Notes: generated by a model from the sequence alone, not told the origin. 64,000 bases of DNA from an aff. Roholtiella sp. LEGE 12411 (GCF_015206995.1 NZ_JADEXR010000012.1:1-64000); one strand, 5' to 3'; positions 53,762 to 62,734 are shown, counted from the first letter of the stretch. Made by a program: numbers and translations.

Positions 53762-55039
53762 ATGCATCCTTCAGTCTCTTCTACATTAGCTTCTGAAAAT
53801 TGGCCTTTTAGCCTAGAATGGTTGCCAAAACCAGCTTACATGGTAGGCGGTGCTGTGCGTGATGCGATTCTTGGCAGAAGTAGCGAATATCTGGACTTAG
53901 ATTTTGTTATACCATCTGATGCGGTAAAAGTAGCAAGAGCGATCGCTCGTCATTATAAAGCTGGTTTTGTGTTACTTGACCCAAAACGACGAATTGCTCG
54001 TGTGGTGTTTGCTCACGCCACAGCTGATTTTGCCCAACAGGAAGGGGTTAGTTTAGAAACTGACTTACATAGAAGGGATTTTACCATAAATGCGATCGCC
54101 TATAATCCTCATACGCAAGAAATCATCGATCCTCTGCAAGGCTATGCTGATTTACAACAGGCTATTGTGCGAATGGTATCACCCGCGAACTTAGAAGACG
54201 ACCCTTTGCGGCTAATGCGAGCTTATCGCCAAGCCGCCCAACTGGGTTTTACCATTGAGCCAGCTACCCAAGCCACAATTCGCTCTTTGGCATCACATAT
54301 CAGCAAAGTTGCCGCAGAACGAGTTAGGGTAGAAATCGGGTATCTGCTGGCAAATGCTCAGGGTACTCCTTGGATAACCAGTGCTTGGGAAGATGGTTTA
54401 CTTGCTCCTTTCTTTAAAAACGCCACACGCGAAAGCTTGATTAAACTAGCAGCAGTTGATAAGACAGCCACCTTACTAGCCCAAAATTGGCAACAACTAG
54501 GGGCACAACTGCAAGAGTCTGTGCGCGATACCATTAAAACTACATGGTTAGGTATTGCCAAGCTTGCTTGTCTTGTCAACCCAAATCCAGAATTAGCAGA
54601 AATGGAGCTACAGCAACTAACTTATAGCCGGGCGGAAATTCGAGGTGTAACTACATCTTTAAAACTATTCCCGCAATTCAAAGCAAGTAACATGTCCCTG
54701 CGTGAACAGTGTTTTTTGTTCCGGGACGCAGATATTATGTTTCCTGCTACAGCATTACTAGCTATGGCATTTGATTATTTGGTAGAGGCGACGTCTGGCG
54801 ACAAGCTACTACACACTTACGCGCCGTTGATCAACCGCTACCTGAACCCTGATGATCTGGTCGCTCATCCCATCCCCTTAGTGAGTGGGAAGGAGATAAT
54901 TATAGCATTAGATATTCCAGCTTCACCAATAATAGGCAAATTGTTAGCAGAGATTAGCGTAGCCCAAGCTGAGGGGAAAGTGGCTACTGTGGAGGATGCG
55001 ATCGCTTATGCTCGTCAGTTACTTGAGAGTCTAGAGTAG
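53762..55039 (+). CDS. cca: CCA tRNA nucleotidyltransferase / poly(A) polymerase family
   Basis: A 425-residue class II nucleotidyltransferase. Motifs: VGGAVRDAILGRSSEYLDLD (GG-x-VRD and the DxD metal site), ETDLHRRDFTINAIAYNP, DPLRLMRAYRQAAQLGFTIE, and an ERVRVE segment, the signatures of the head and neck domains. It adds CCA (or C or A only, in organisms that split the job) to tRNA 3' ends; which one cannot be decided. ATG 53762 (MHPSVSSTLASEN) is preferred over a TTG five codons upstream. Confidence 0.9.
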   Translation: MHPSVSSTLASENWPFSLEWLPKPAYMVGGAVRDAILGRSSEYLDLDFVIPSDAVKVARAIARHYKAGFVLLDPKRRIARVVFAHATADFAQQEGVSLETDLHRRDFTINAIAYNPHTQEIIDPLQGYADLQQAIVRMVSPANLEDDPLRLMRAYRQAAQLGFTIEPATQATIRSLASHISKVAAERVRVEIGYLLANAQGTPWITSAWEDGLLAPFFKNATRESLIKLAAVDKTATLLAQNWQQLGAQLQESVRDTIKTTWLGIAKLACLVNPNPELAEMELQQLTYSRAEIRGVTTSLKLFPQFKASNMSLREQCFLFRDADIMFPATALLAMAFDYLVEATSGDKLLHTYAPLINRYLNPDDLVAHPIPLVSGKEIIIALDIPASPIIGKLLAEISVAQAEGKVATVEDAIAYARQLLESLE

Positions 55040-55082
55040 TGTTAGGGGAAGCGCATAACCCACAAAGTCAGGTACATAAAAG

Positions 55083-55703
55083 ATGGTACACAGCTTCATA
55101 CTTACACAAGAAACAATTGCCAGCATTCAGGAAAGGATAGAAGTCCTGGAAAGATGCCTAAATGATCCTAAGCCTCAAGATGAGCCAATGGCGGAGATAC
55201 TTGAATTGGCAAATAGTCGGCAAATATCTCTTAGTCAGCTTGGAGAGAAAATGAGACAGCTTCAGTACAAGCTGAATAGGTTGACTAAGCTGAGAGAAGG
55301 TTTGAATGAAAAAGTAAAACAAGGTGAACTAGCAGTTTTACTTAGTGTTAGATGCAATTTTGCGCTCAAAGAAATTGTAGATGAGTACTGGTACTTTTTT
55401 TTGAATAAAGATGGTATAAAAATCTTCAAAGAACTGACTTTAGGTTTTGTAGAGGTATACAGACAACTCAAGAGTGAAGCTAACTTTCAAAGTTCCCAAA
55501 AGGACGAAATATACGTTTTTATAGAATCTCTCAAGCATCAAATACAATCGCTAATTAGAGCTAGTTTACGAATCAATGCATTATCTGAAAAAGAAGTTGA
55601 TGCACTGGAATTAGGAGATATCACTCCTCAAGAATCGGAAACTGTGCTTACTTTTTTGGCATCAAAGAAAAAATGGGATTGGGTTTATAAAAATCTTGCA
55701 TAG
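55083..55703 (+). CDS. Helical protein of unknown function, partner of Doc-like gene
   Basis: A 206-residue, mostly helical and charged protein. Residues ~1-85 are coiled-coil-like (TIASIQERIEVLERCLNDPK ... LGEKMRQLQYKLNRLTKLRE), with ANSRQISLSQLGEKM possibly an HTH-like piece. The rest is helical with aromatic patches (VDEYWYFFLNKDGIKIFKEL). No recognised family. Its last eight bases overlap the start of a Doc/Fic toxin gene, so translational coupling is likely. By position it would be the antitoxin, but it is longer than Phd, AbrB or other usual Doc partners (60-90 aa). The function is inferred only from that overlap. Confidence 0.75.
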   Translation: MVHSFILTQETIASIQERIEVLERCLNDPKPQDEPMAEILELANSRQISLSQLGEKMRQLQYKLNRLTKLREGLNEKVKQGELAVLLSVRCNFALKEIVDEYWYFFLNKDGIKIFKELTLGFVEVYRQLKSEANFQSSQKDEIYVFIESLKHQIQSLIRASLRINALSEKEVDALELGDITPQESETVLTFLASKKKWDWVYKNLA

Positions 55704-56091
55704 TCCTAAATTCGTTAAAAAAGAAGATGTTATACGTATACATAGTGAGCTGATAAGTGAATATGGCGGTTCACTTGGTATACGCGATGAAGGCTTTTTA
55801 GACTCTGCTATTTACCAAGCTCAAGCAACTTTTGGCGGAGAACTTTTACATCCCACAATCTTGGAACAAGCAGCAGCATACTTGTTTCACATCACTAATA
55901 ACCATGCTTTTGTAGATGGTAATAAACGAACTGCTTTCGCTGTTATGGTGACATTCTTGAACGAGAATAATTATGAAATTAACATGGCACAGGAAGAAGC
56001 GTATGAATTAACAATACAGGTTGCTGAAAACAATATTAGCAAAGAAGAGTTGACAGCAATATTAAAAAATTACATTACGGAAATTATTTAA
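55696..56091 (+). CDS. doc: Doc-type (Fic fold) toxin
   Basis: A 131-residue Doc/death-on-curing protein. The Fic core HAFVDGNKR (HxFxDGNKR, Doc type) is intact, and RDEGFLDSAIYQAQATFGGE is the family's N-terminal helix pair. Doc phosphorylates EF-Tu and stops translation until neutralised by an antitoxin. Start appears to be TTG 55696, overlapping the upstream gene by eight bases; no ATG fits before FVKKEDVIRIHSE. The C-terminal part is full length (to ELTAILKNYITEII). Confidence 0.9.
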   Translation: MHSPKFVKKEDVIRIHSELISEYGGSLGIRDEGFLDSAIYQAQATFGGELLHPTILEQAAAYLFHITNNHAFVDGNKRTAFAVMVTFLNENNYEINMAQEEAYELTIQVAENNISKEELTAILKNYITEII

Positions 56092-56105
56092 AGTATTTCA
56101 CAAAA

Positions 56106-56267
56106 TTAAATCTGCTCACGGACGACATCTTTACTGGAGAGTTGCTGTTCTGCGAGTTTCCGATTTGAGATTAAGATAAGTTCAATGGCTTCCCGTAGAC
56201 TTTCTCTTGCTTCATCTACGGGAATAATATTTGGTGTCCTACAAAAATACAAACAGAAATAGCCCAT
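56106..56267 (-). pseudogene. HicB-like antitoxin remnant
   Basis: A 53-codon frame from ATG 56267. Residues 12-33 (PNIIPVDEARESLREAIEL and onwards) match the C-terminal helix of HicB-type antitoxins (EARESLREAIELxLE). The N-terminal HicB fold is missing and replaced by a short non-matching start (MGYFCLYFCR). No HicA is present. It is probably the remains of a second toxin-antitoxin module beside the Doc pair. Confidence 0.45.
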
Positions 56268-56348
56268 TTTTGAGGGGTATTCTGTATGTAAATTTACTTA
56301 CTTATTTTACTGAGATAATCTCAGCATTAATTCAGTATTTATACTAGA

Positions 56349-59300
56349 TTAAACCGTCACACCCTCAAGTTCCTCATCTGTTAACTCATATAACTGGCGC
56401 AACTTATCCAACTTATCTGCATCAGTTTGCCAGAAACCGCGCCCATGCGCCTCTAACATTCTCCCCAAAATATTACGAAAAGCTTCCGGATTTGCTTTGC
56501 GTAGTTTCTTTGCCATCTCTGCATCTAAAGCATAAGTATCAGCCGCTTGGTCGTATACCCAATCATCGGTAAAATCAGCAGTACCACCCCAACCAATCAA
56601 CGCCGTCATCCGTTGGGAAATTTCAAACGCACCACCGGAACCTTGATTAGCCATCGCTTGCGCCCATTTAGGATTTACTAACTTAGTGCGATACTCCATG
56701 CGTAACAAATCATCTAAATTACGGGGTGTGGTATCTTTAGAAAAACTCTCCACAAAGCTGGTTGTAACTTTCTTACCGCGTTGTTTTTCTGCTGCCTTCT
56801 TCAAACCGCCTGTATTGGCGTAATATTCTTGAATATCGGTTAAACCGTATTCTACCGAATCGATTTCTTGAACAATGCGATCGCTGGTTTTTAACAAAGT
56901 ATTTAATACTTCTGGTCTAGCCTGGCCTTTATCTTCTCTCCCATAGCTAAACACATTGCGACTTTGCCAAGTATTTCCTAACTCCTCACCAGATTCCCAG
57001 TTACCATCCACGACTCTATCATTCACCAAAGAACCAAAATCACCAGCAGGATTAGAAAACAATCTCGCCGATACATTCTCCACACCTTGTGCTTTTAAAG
57101 CCAAAGCATGTTTTCTAATAAAATTCTGGTCTTCAGATTCATCAGCATCAGTTGCTCGTTGAAACAAATCATCCAACAATTCGATGATATTGACAAAACT
57201 ATCCCGGAAAATTCCCGATAAATTTCCCAATATATCAATACGGGGATGTCCAACTTCCGCCAATGGTTTTAATTGATAACGAACAATTCTTCCAGTCCCT
57301 TCCTTAACAGGTTCAGCCCCCACCAATTCCAACAGAATACCCAGAGATTCACCCTTAGTTTTAATCGCATCCAATCCCCACAACATCACTGCCACCGTTT
57401 CCGGATATGTCCTGTGTTCATCCAAATGCTGCTGAATAATTTTTTGAGCAATTTCCCGTCCCCGTTCATACGCCGCAGGTGAAGGCATACGATAAGGATC
57501 TAAAGCATGAATATTCCTACCCGTTGGCAACACCCCAGCCCCATCCCGCAACAAATCCCCACCAGGTGCAGGCGGAATAAACTCCCCATTCAATCCCCTT
57601 AACAAATTCGTTAATTCATCCGTAGTTTGCATCAACAAATCTGTAATTTGCTTTTCTTCCTCTTCTATCTCTTCTCTGCGTTCTCTGTGCCTCTGCGGTT
57701 CGTTTTTTTCTGCCAACTCCTCCCCAAAAAAAGCCTCCAAATACGACGCCATATCCTCCTGATTCGGCGCTTCACCCAAAGTATGCAATCCAGAAGAAAA
57801 CAGACGATTTTCTAACACTTGCAAATATTCGTACAACGTTACCAGATAATCATCAAAAGCATGAGCGCTAAACATCCGAATATTTTCAGGAGTAAAAGGA
57901 ATTCCCAATTTTTCAGCATCTTCAAACGGACAATCTGCATCCAAACCAGTATCTACAATCTTTTTACAAATCGCTTCTTTAAGGACATAATTCTTTTGCG
58001 GATCTTCTCGATACTCCGAAATTAAATCCCGCAACGCCACCAATTCTTTATATAAACCAGCACGACCATAAGGCGGGACATTATGCGAAATCAACACCCC
58101 ATAACCGCGACGTTTTGCCAAAATCGACTCAGAAGGATTATTCGCCGCATATATATATAAATTAGGCAAATCTCCTAACAAAATATCCGACCAAGAATAA
58201 CCTGTATTTCCCAAAGGAGAACCAGGCAACCATTCCACTGTACCGTGCATCCCAAAGTGAACTATAGCATCAGCTTGAAATTGATTTTGTAGCCATTTGT
58301 AGAAAGCGGCATACTGAGGATGAGGGGTTAAATCCCGTTCAAACATTAAGCGCATGGGGTCGCCTTGTATTCCCAAAGGTGGTTGTACACCTATCCACAC
58401 ATTCCCTAACTGTACACCGCCAATCTGGAATTCATCACCATAGGTTTTAATACCTGTTCCTGTTAGAGATTTCCATTGTTTTTCAATACGGGAGGATTGC
58501 AGATATCCTAGCCATTTTTCTAATGTGCGGACGTTGACGGTATTGTTCGGTAGAGACGTTACATGCAACGTCTCTACATTGGTTGGGTGTGATTCATCCG
58601 CCTCTTTTACCCAGCGAATCAATTCTTCTCCATCTTCTGGCAAATCTCCCACAGTGTAACCTTGGTCTTTGAGTGCGTGAAGAAATTTCAGAAGACTGCG
58701 CGGGACATTTAATAATGCAGCTGTGCCCACAGCGCCGTAACCTGGAGGAAACCCATATAAAATAATCGCAATTTTACGTTCCGATGCAGGTTTTTGCCGC
58801 AACGCAACCCAGCTTTTGACCCTACCAATTAATCGCTGCACCCGTTCAGGAACTAAATAAATATTTTCGCCCACCAAGCCGCCGAGGGGAACGGTGTCAA
58901 TTGCGCCATCCAATTCTGGTAAAGCATATAAGACTACACTTTGCAATCCACCAATACCTTGGCGCGTCCACGAGTAAATATCTTGAATTAATAGTGGTGC
59001 AGCGACGATGTAAGGCACATTCTTGGCGGTGAGGATGCGCTTTGCTACTTCTATCTGGCGTCCTGCTTCCATTGAACCAGCTGGGCCACCCACTAGAGGA
59101 AAGCCAATTGTCGAAACAATAGCATCTACTTTAACTGCTTGATTGGAAAGTGAAGGTGTTTCAATATTACCGAGCTGCCGTTGCTGAATTTCATAATCAG
59201 TTGTCATCCAATCCCGTACTGCTACATGTCCTTCCACACCGTTAATGAAGATGGGTAAAGGGATTAACCCAGCTTCCTCAAAACGACGAATCAGCTGGGG

Positions 59301-60065
59301 AATATAAGGTTGTTTGGTGATGACATGTTTGCGGTAGAGTAAAATTCCCACAACGGATTGTGTAGAGACGTTGTATACAACGTCTCTACAAGAGGTTTGA
59401 TACCATTCTAGGTATGCTTGCGGCGATTCAAAAAACCCTAGATAGTCGGGATGAAGTAATCCCATATTGGGGGTTTCGATTGGTGGAGGAATATCACCAA
59501 CTTTTAAACCCAAGTATTTTTCTGCTAGCATCCAGAATAACGAGGCTACGTTTTCTGAACCGCCAGCATTCCAGTAACCATAGATAATTAACCAGTTGCG
59601 TAAGTCTTGAACTTTTTGCACTGGTACATATTTGAGCAGTTTAGGGCCGATTTTTAAGAAGCTGATATAACCAGCAAGTTTGTCTTCTTCTCGTCCATTA
59701 CTAAATTTGTCGAGGATGAATTTAACTGGTTTAGGCATTCCTTTGGGTTTATCGCCAATAGCAAAAGCACCCAGCTTAGTTAAACTCATCAATTCCAAGG
59801 CTGACTCGAACACCAGGCGGATGGGAATTTGGGAAATGCGATCGCGCAGCCACAAAACCTGATCATAATCAAATAGCAAGCTACCGAAAAATACATCAGC
59901 GCCATCAAGTGCTGCTTCCACCTCCAGGCGTTTAGTGGTAATATCGCGATCGCTAAACACCCGAATATCCAACTCTGGACAGCGAGAGTTAGCCAAAAAA
60001 GCTGCTTTCCTGTACAAGTCAGCGTTGAACGATTCAAACCCAGCAATCAAAACGATGCGTTTCAT
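56349..60065 (-). CDS. BchH/CobN-family chelatase large subunit
   Basis: A 1238-residue chelatase H-type subunit. It inserts Mg2+ or Co2+ into a tetrapyrrole together with AAA+ partners. Landmarks are NAGGSENVASLFWMLAEKYL, VVGILLYRKHVITKQPYIPQ, FGMHGTVEWLPGSPLGNTGY, and WGGTADFTDDWVYDQAADTY. The N-terminus (MKRIVLIAGFESFNADLYRK) lacks the ~60-residue extension of main cyanobacterial ChlH (about 1330 aa), so this looks like the second paralogue, often annotated cobN (Synechocystis slr1211 type). Three interspersed repeats are inserted in frame, at residues ~226-235, ~497-506 and ~786-799. Metal and substrate are not certain. Confidence 0.85.
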   Translation of the reverse strand: MKRIVLIAGFESFNADLYRKAAFLANSRCPELDIRVFSDRDITTKRLEVEAALDGADVFFGSLLFDYDQVLWLRDRISQIPIRLVFESALELMSLTKLGAFAIGDKPKGMPKPVKFILDKFSNGREEDKLAGYISFLKIGPKLLKYVPVQKVQDLRNWLIIYGYWNAGGSENVASLFWMLAEKYLGLKVGDIPPPIETPNMGLLHPDYLGFFESPQAYLEWYQTSCRDVVYNVSTQSVVGILLYRKHVITKQPYIPQLIRRFEEAGLIPLPIFINGVEGHVAVRDWMTTDYEIQQRQLGNIETPSLSNQAVKVDAIVSTIGFPLVGGPAGSMEAGRQIEVAKRILTAKNVPYIVAAPLLIQDIYSWTRQGIGGLQSVVLYALPELDGAIDTVPLGGLVGENIYLVPERVQRLIGRVKSWVALRQKPASERKIAIILYGFPPGYGAVGTAALLNVPRSLLKFLHALKDQGYTVGDLPEDGEELIRWVKEADESHPTNVETLHVTSLPNNTVNVRTLEKWLGYLQSSRIEKQWKSLTGTGIKTYGDEFQIGGVQLGNVWIGVQPPLGIQGDPMRLMFERDLTPHPQYAAFYKWLQNQFQADAIVHFGMHGTVEWLPGSPLGNTGYSWSDILLGDLPNLYIYAANNPSESILAKRRGYGVLISHNVPPYGRAGLYKELVALRDLISEYREDPQKNYVLKEAICKKIVDTGLDADCPFEDAEKLGIPFTPENIRMFSAHAFDDYLVTLYEYLQVLENRLFSSGLHTLGEAPNQEDMASYLEAFFGEELAEKNEPQRHRERREEIEEEEKQITDLLMQTTDELTNLLRGLNGEFIPPAPGGDLLRDGAGVLPTGRNIHALDPYRMPSPAAYERGREIAQKIIQQHLDEHRTYPETVAVMLWGLDAIKTKGESLGILLELVGAEPVKEGTGRIVRYQLKPLAEVGHPRIDILGNLSGIFRDSFVNIIELLDDLFQRATDADESEDQNFIRKHALALKAQGVENVSARLFSNPAGDFGSLVNDRVVDGNWESGEELGNTWQSRNVFSYGREDKGQARPEVLNTLLKTSDRIVQEIDSVEYGLTDIQEYYANTGGLKKAAEKQRGKKVTTSFVESFSKDTTPRNLDDLLRMEYRTKLVNPKWAQAMANQGSGGAFEISQRMTALIGWGGTADFTDDWVYDQAADTYALDAEMAKKLRKANPEAFRNILGRMLEAHGRGFWQTDADKLDKLRQLYELTDEELEGVTV
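57671..57710. repeat. Interspersed repeat inside chelatase gene (GCAGAGGCACAGAG type)
   Basis: On the minus strand it reads GAACCGCAGAGGCACAGAGA followed by ACGCAGAGAAG, a sequence scattered between genes in many cyanobacteria. In frame it encodes NEPQRHRERRE, followed by a Glu run. It lies in a variable linker of the chelatase. Confidence 0.65.
58550..58577. repeat. GTAGAGACG palindrome inside chelatase gene, copy A
   Basis: GTAGAGACGTT and AACGTCTCTAC arms around six bases. In the chelatase frame it encodes VETLHVTSL. The same palindrome family occurs between genes elsewhere in the window. Confidence 0.85.
59361..59390. repeat. 30-bp perfect palindrome inside chelatase gene, copy B
   Basis: TGTAGAGACGTTGTA is followed by its exact reverse complement. 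In the chelatase frame it encodes CRDVVYNVST, directly before the conserved VVGILLYRKHVITK segment. Confidence 0.85.
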
Positions 60066-60293
60066 GCCCGTAAGCCACGAAATATTTCTTTACTTAGATC
60101 TTAAACATGCTTTCAGACTGATTGTTAAATATCTACCCACAGATTCAGTCCATCTGCTCCTTTTCATCAGGCTGCTCAATCTACTCAAGTTCTTATCCAG
60201 CAAAGTTATTGGGATAGTTGCGTATTAAATATTTCCCAGTACTCACTCCCCCCTTTTTGATCATACTTCTCGGTAAAAGGAGAAAGGGGACTC

Positions 60294-60509
60294 ATTGACA
60301 CTCTGCGCTCTGAAGAGACGCAGATTCTTCAAGACTTGCTTAAACCAATTCGCAATTCGCAATGGGCTACGCCCCGCTGCGTTCGCGGAGCGTCTCGTAG
60401 AGAAGATCGCAATTACGTTTTGTAATGGGGATTTAACCCCAACACAAAACTTACCGATTACAGAACCGGGGGACTTAAACCCGCGGAACTTGTTCAAGAC
60501 TTGCTTAAA
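60294..60509. mobile_element. Short non-autonomous IS200/IS605-like remnant
   Basis: ATTGACACTCTGCG...CGCAGATTCTT (60294-60327) has the layout of the right ends at 18048 and 37557 (ATTGACACTC, hairpin, GATTCTT). TTCAAGACTTGCTTAAA occurs at 60328-60344 and again at 60493-60509, bracketing about 150 bp with a GCTACGCCCCGCTGCGTTCG repeat inside. No coding capacity. Confidence 0.45.
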
Positions 60510-60644
60510 AGGGAAAAAGTAACTGGATTCTTTACAATGCTAATCAACATTACCAATTTTATTTTTCTGTTACAATGGTTTGTTGAAAATAAAATATTAT
60601 CATATCAAAAAAATAATTAGTTTTACTTATGCCAGATTTTTAGT

Positions 60645-60849
60645 GAGTATCCCGTTTTGGCAGATTGCCCTGCGCTAAGGCGCACGCTAAGCGAACAGAC
60701 TATAAGTCTGGAGCTATACAAACTAAACCCGCCTGCGCGGGTTTGGGAGAGTTTGCGTCGGCGGACTTCTCTGCGAGACGCTATTCGCGAACGTGTGTGT
60801 AGCCGCGATTTTCAATCGCCCGGTGTTTCTTCCAAAAATAGATGCTCCC
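60645..60849 (-). repeat. 205-bp structured repeat, copy 2
   Basis: The reverse complement of 27452-27656, same length, with scattered substitutions. Confidence 0.85.
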
Positions 60850-61008
60850 GATTTTCATCTATTAGAATAATAATGAGTCATACCATACCTTACCTTAATT
60901 ACCTATTACCAATTGCTAAAAAGCACTTCCGCAAAATGATGAATAGAAATTCTTATTAAGAACCTAAAGAGGTTTTAACTATTCTGACAATACCTGAAGG
61001 AGGAAAAA

Positions 61009-61950
61009 ATGAAATTTGGAATTGATATCGGGCATAATTGTCCACCAGACACAGGAGCTAGAGGAATCAGAATTGAAGATAATTTAACTTTAGATGTAGG
61101 CAATAGAGTTATAGCCAAGTTAAAAGCTTTAGGGAATGAAGTAATAGCATGTAAACCAGATAGTGCTAGTACGGTACGCGATTCACTTTCAAAAAGATGT
61201 ACTAGAGCTAATGCCAGTAATGTAGGTATTTATGTCTCGATTCATTTTAATGCCTTTAATGGTCAAGCTAATGGGACAGAAGTATTTGCGACTAGCGAGA
61301 CTGGTAGAAAAATTGCTAAACCTGTATTAGATGAAATTACTAAATTGGGATTTTTTAATCGCGGTGTTAAAAGCGGCTCCCACTTGTATGTTCTGAGAAA
61401 TACAGATATGCCCGCAATTCTTATAGAAGGCTGCTTCATTGATTCAGCAAAAGATATGAATCTTTTTAACGCCGAAGCAATGGCCAATGCGATTGTCAAA
61501 GGTTTAACTGGACAAGTGCCAAGTACACCTGTTAACCCCGTACCAGATGAGGAACAAAATGCAGATACCACTATTCTTAGACTGCAAAAAGCTTTAAATA
61601 GACTAAAAATAACTGATAAAAATGGTAAGGCGTTAGTAGAAGATAATTCAATTGGGCCTAGCACACAATCTGCTGTACAAAAATTTCAGATTATTGCCGG
61701 AATTCAATCAACCGGAAATACTGATCAAACTACATGGAATGCAATCAATCTGATTTTAGCAAAAAGAATCGTCAGACCTAACCACGCTGGCGGCCCAGTT
61801 GTTAGATACTTGCAACACCGTTTAGGTATTGAAGTAGATGGTGTATACGGCCCGCAGACAGAGGCGTCAATTAAGCAATTTCAACAGCAGAATGGTTTAG
61901 TTGCTGATGGAATTGTGGGCGCAATAACTTGGCAAAAACTTATTGGTTAG
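61009..61950 (+). CDS. N-acetylmuramoyl-L-alanine amidase with two peptidoglycan-binding domains
   Basis: A 313-residue endolysin-like enzyme. Residues 1-~170 are an Amidase_3 zinc domain: His9 (IDIGHN), the second His in YVSIHFNAFNG and the catalytic Glu in AILIEGCFID. Two PG_binding_1 domains follow, the second ending FQQQNGLVADGIVGAITWQK. No signal peptide, which fits a phage-type lysin or export by another route. ATG 61009 has a strong GGAGG. No other phage genes are near, so it is probably a domesticated gene or acts in septal wall modification; both are inference. Confidence 0.93.
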   Translation: MKFGIDIGHNCPPDTGARGIRIEDNLTLDVGNRVIAKLKALGNEVIACKPDSASTVRDSLSKRCTRANASNVGIYVSIHFNAFNGQANGTEVFATSETGRKIAKPVLDEITKLGFFNRGVKSGSHLYVLRNTDMPAILIEGCFIDSAKDMNLFNAEAMANAIVKGLTGQVPSTPVNPVPDEEQNADTTILRLQKALNRLKITDKNGKALVEDNSIGPSTQSAVQKFQIIAGIQSTGNTDQTTWNAINLILAKRIVRPNHAGGPVVRYLQHRLGIEVDGVYGPQTEASIKQFQQQNGLVADGIVGAITWQKLIG

Positions 61951-62117
61951 TGATTAATTACTAGTTATCAGTTGTTATTTATTGATCAATAACAACTGAT
62001 GAAAATTAAGTAATTGTGAATCGAAAAATGATCCCCCGCATTCACCAATTTGCTGTTTCAGCTAAAAACTTTTTTTATTTTTTGCTTCTTACCTTGTTTC
62101 AAGGGGTCACTTTAAGT

Positions 62118-62633
62118 TTATCCTGGCACTTCCAAAGGTTCTAATACTGTCCAGACGGCCTTAGTTTTCTTGCCGGATACTTGCCACCGTATACCATCTA
62201 ATTCTACCCAACCTTGTTCTTGGGCTTGGGATGCAAGCTTGTTATAATCCCCATCATTTAGACTATACCGCGCTATCAGATCTACTCGGCTCAACTGAGT
62301 AGGTTTTGGGGCTATCTCTTGTACATCTTTAGTGGACTGATCTGGCTCAATAATCGCTGAAGAATCTAAATCCTTCTCCTGATAATTGGTATCTTTAGAA
62401 TTATCTTGATCTATTTTCTTTGTGGTACTTTGCTTGTCTTTTATAATCTCTGTTAGGCTAGCTATTGTCTCCTGTTGAGATTTGATGATTTCTACTAAAG
62501 CGCTTGGGGTACTCTCAGCCAGTACTTTAGAAACTATATATTCCTGCTGAGTTGACCCAGAAGCAACCACTTGTGCCTTGAACTGAGCTTGCTGTTTATC
62601 ATTCAAGAGGAACTTTACTTGATTCTTAGGCAT
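62118..62633 (-). CDS. Small protein of unknown function behind 7-bp iterons
   Basis: A 171-residue protein. The N-terminal ~45 residues (MPKNQVKFLLNDKQQAQFKA, then SGSTQQEYIVSKVL) resemble the ribbon-helix-helix/accessory proteins of plasmids. A charged linker (about residues 60-110) follows, then a compact C-terminal domain (LIARYSLNDGDYNKLASQAQ, then EQGWVELDGIRWQV). I cannot name the family. Five or six AGTACTT-like heptamers lie upstream of its start (62650-62734), which suggests autoregulation or a replication/partition origin. It may be plasmid- or element-derived. Confidence 0.7.
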   Translation of the reverse strand: MPKNQVKFLLNDKQQAQFKAQVVASGSTQQEYIVSKVLAESTPSALVEIIKSQQETIASLTEIIKDKQSTTKKIDQDNSKDTNYQEKDLDSSAIIEPDQSTKDVQEIAPKPTQLSRVDLIARYSLNDGDYNKLASQAQEQGWVELDGIRWQVSGKKTKAVWTVLEPLEVPG

Positions 62634-62649
62634 AACTGTTATTTAGCTC

Positions 62650-62734
62650 TAGTACTTGGTACTTTTCATAGTACCATGTCAAAATTACTGTAAAAAGCAA
62701 GTATGGGCTTTCCAGTACTTAGTACCTAGTACTT
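62650..62734. promoter_or_regulatory. 7-bp iteron-like operator cluster (AGTACTT)
   Basis: AGTACTT-GGTACTT at 62650-62663, TAGTACCA at about 62669-62676, and AGTACTT-AGTACCT-AGTACTT in tandem at 62714-62734. All lie upstream of the start at 62633; the nearest is 17 bp away and overlaps the likely promoter or ribosome binding region. GTAC is self-complementary, so the sites suit a dimeric DNA-binding protein. Confidence 0.65.

Larger units (their letters stand above)
60066..61008. other. Repeat-filled intergenic region
   Basis: 943 bp. It contains an IS200/IS605-like end and a 17-bp direct repeat (60294-60509) and the inverted copy of the 205-bp repeat (60645-60849). The only other signal is the amidase ribosome binding site, GGAGG six bases before ATG 61009. 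Open frames through the repeats are not genes. Confidence 0.65.

Noticed and set aside
60657-60959. A 100-codon frame before the amidase
   Set aside because: Two thirds of it is the 205-bp repeat; the rest has no recognisable protein character.
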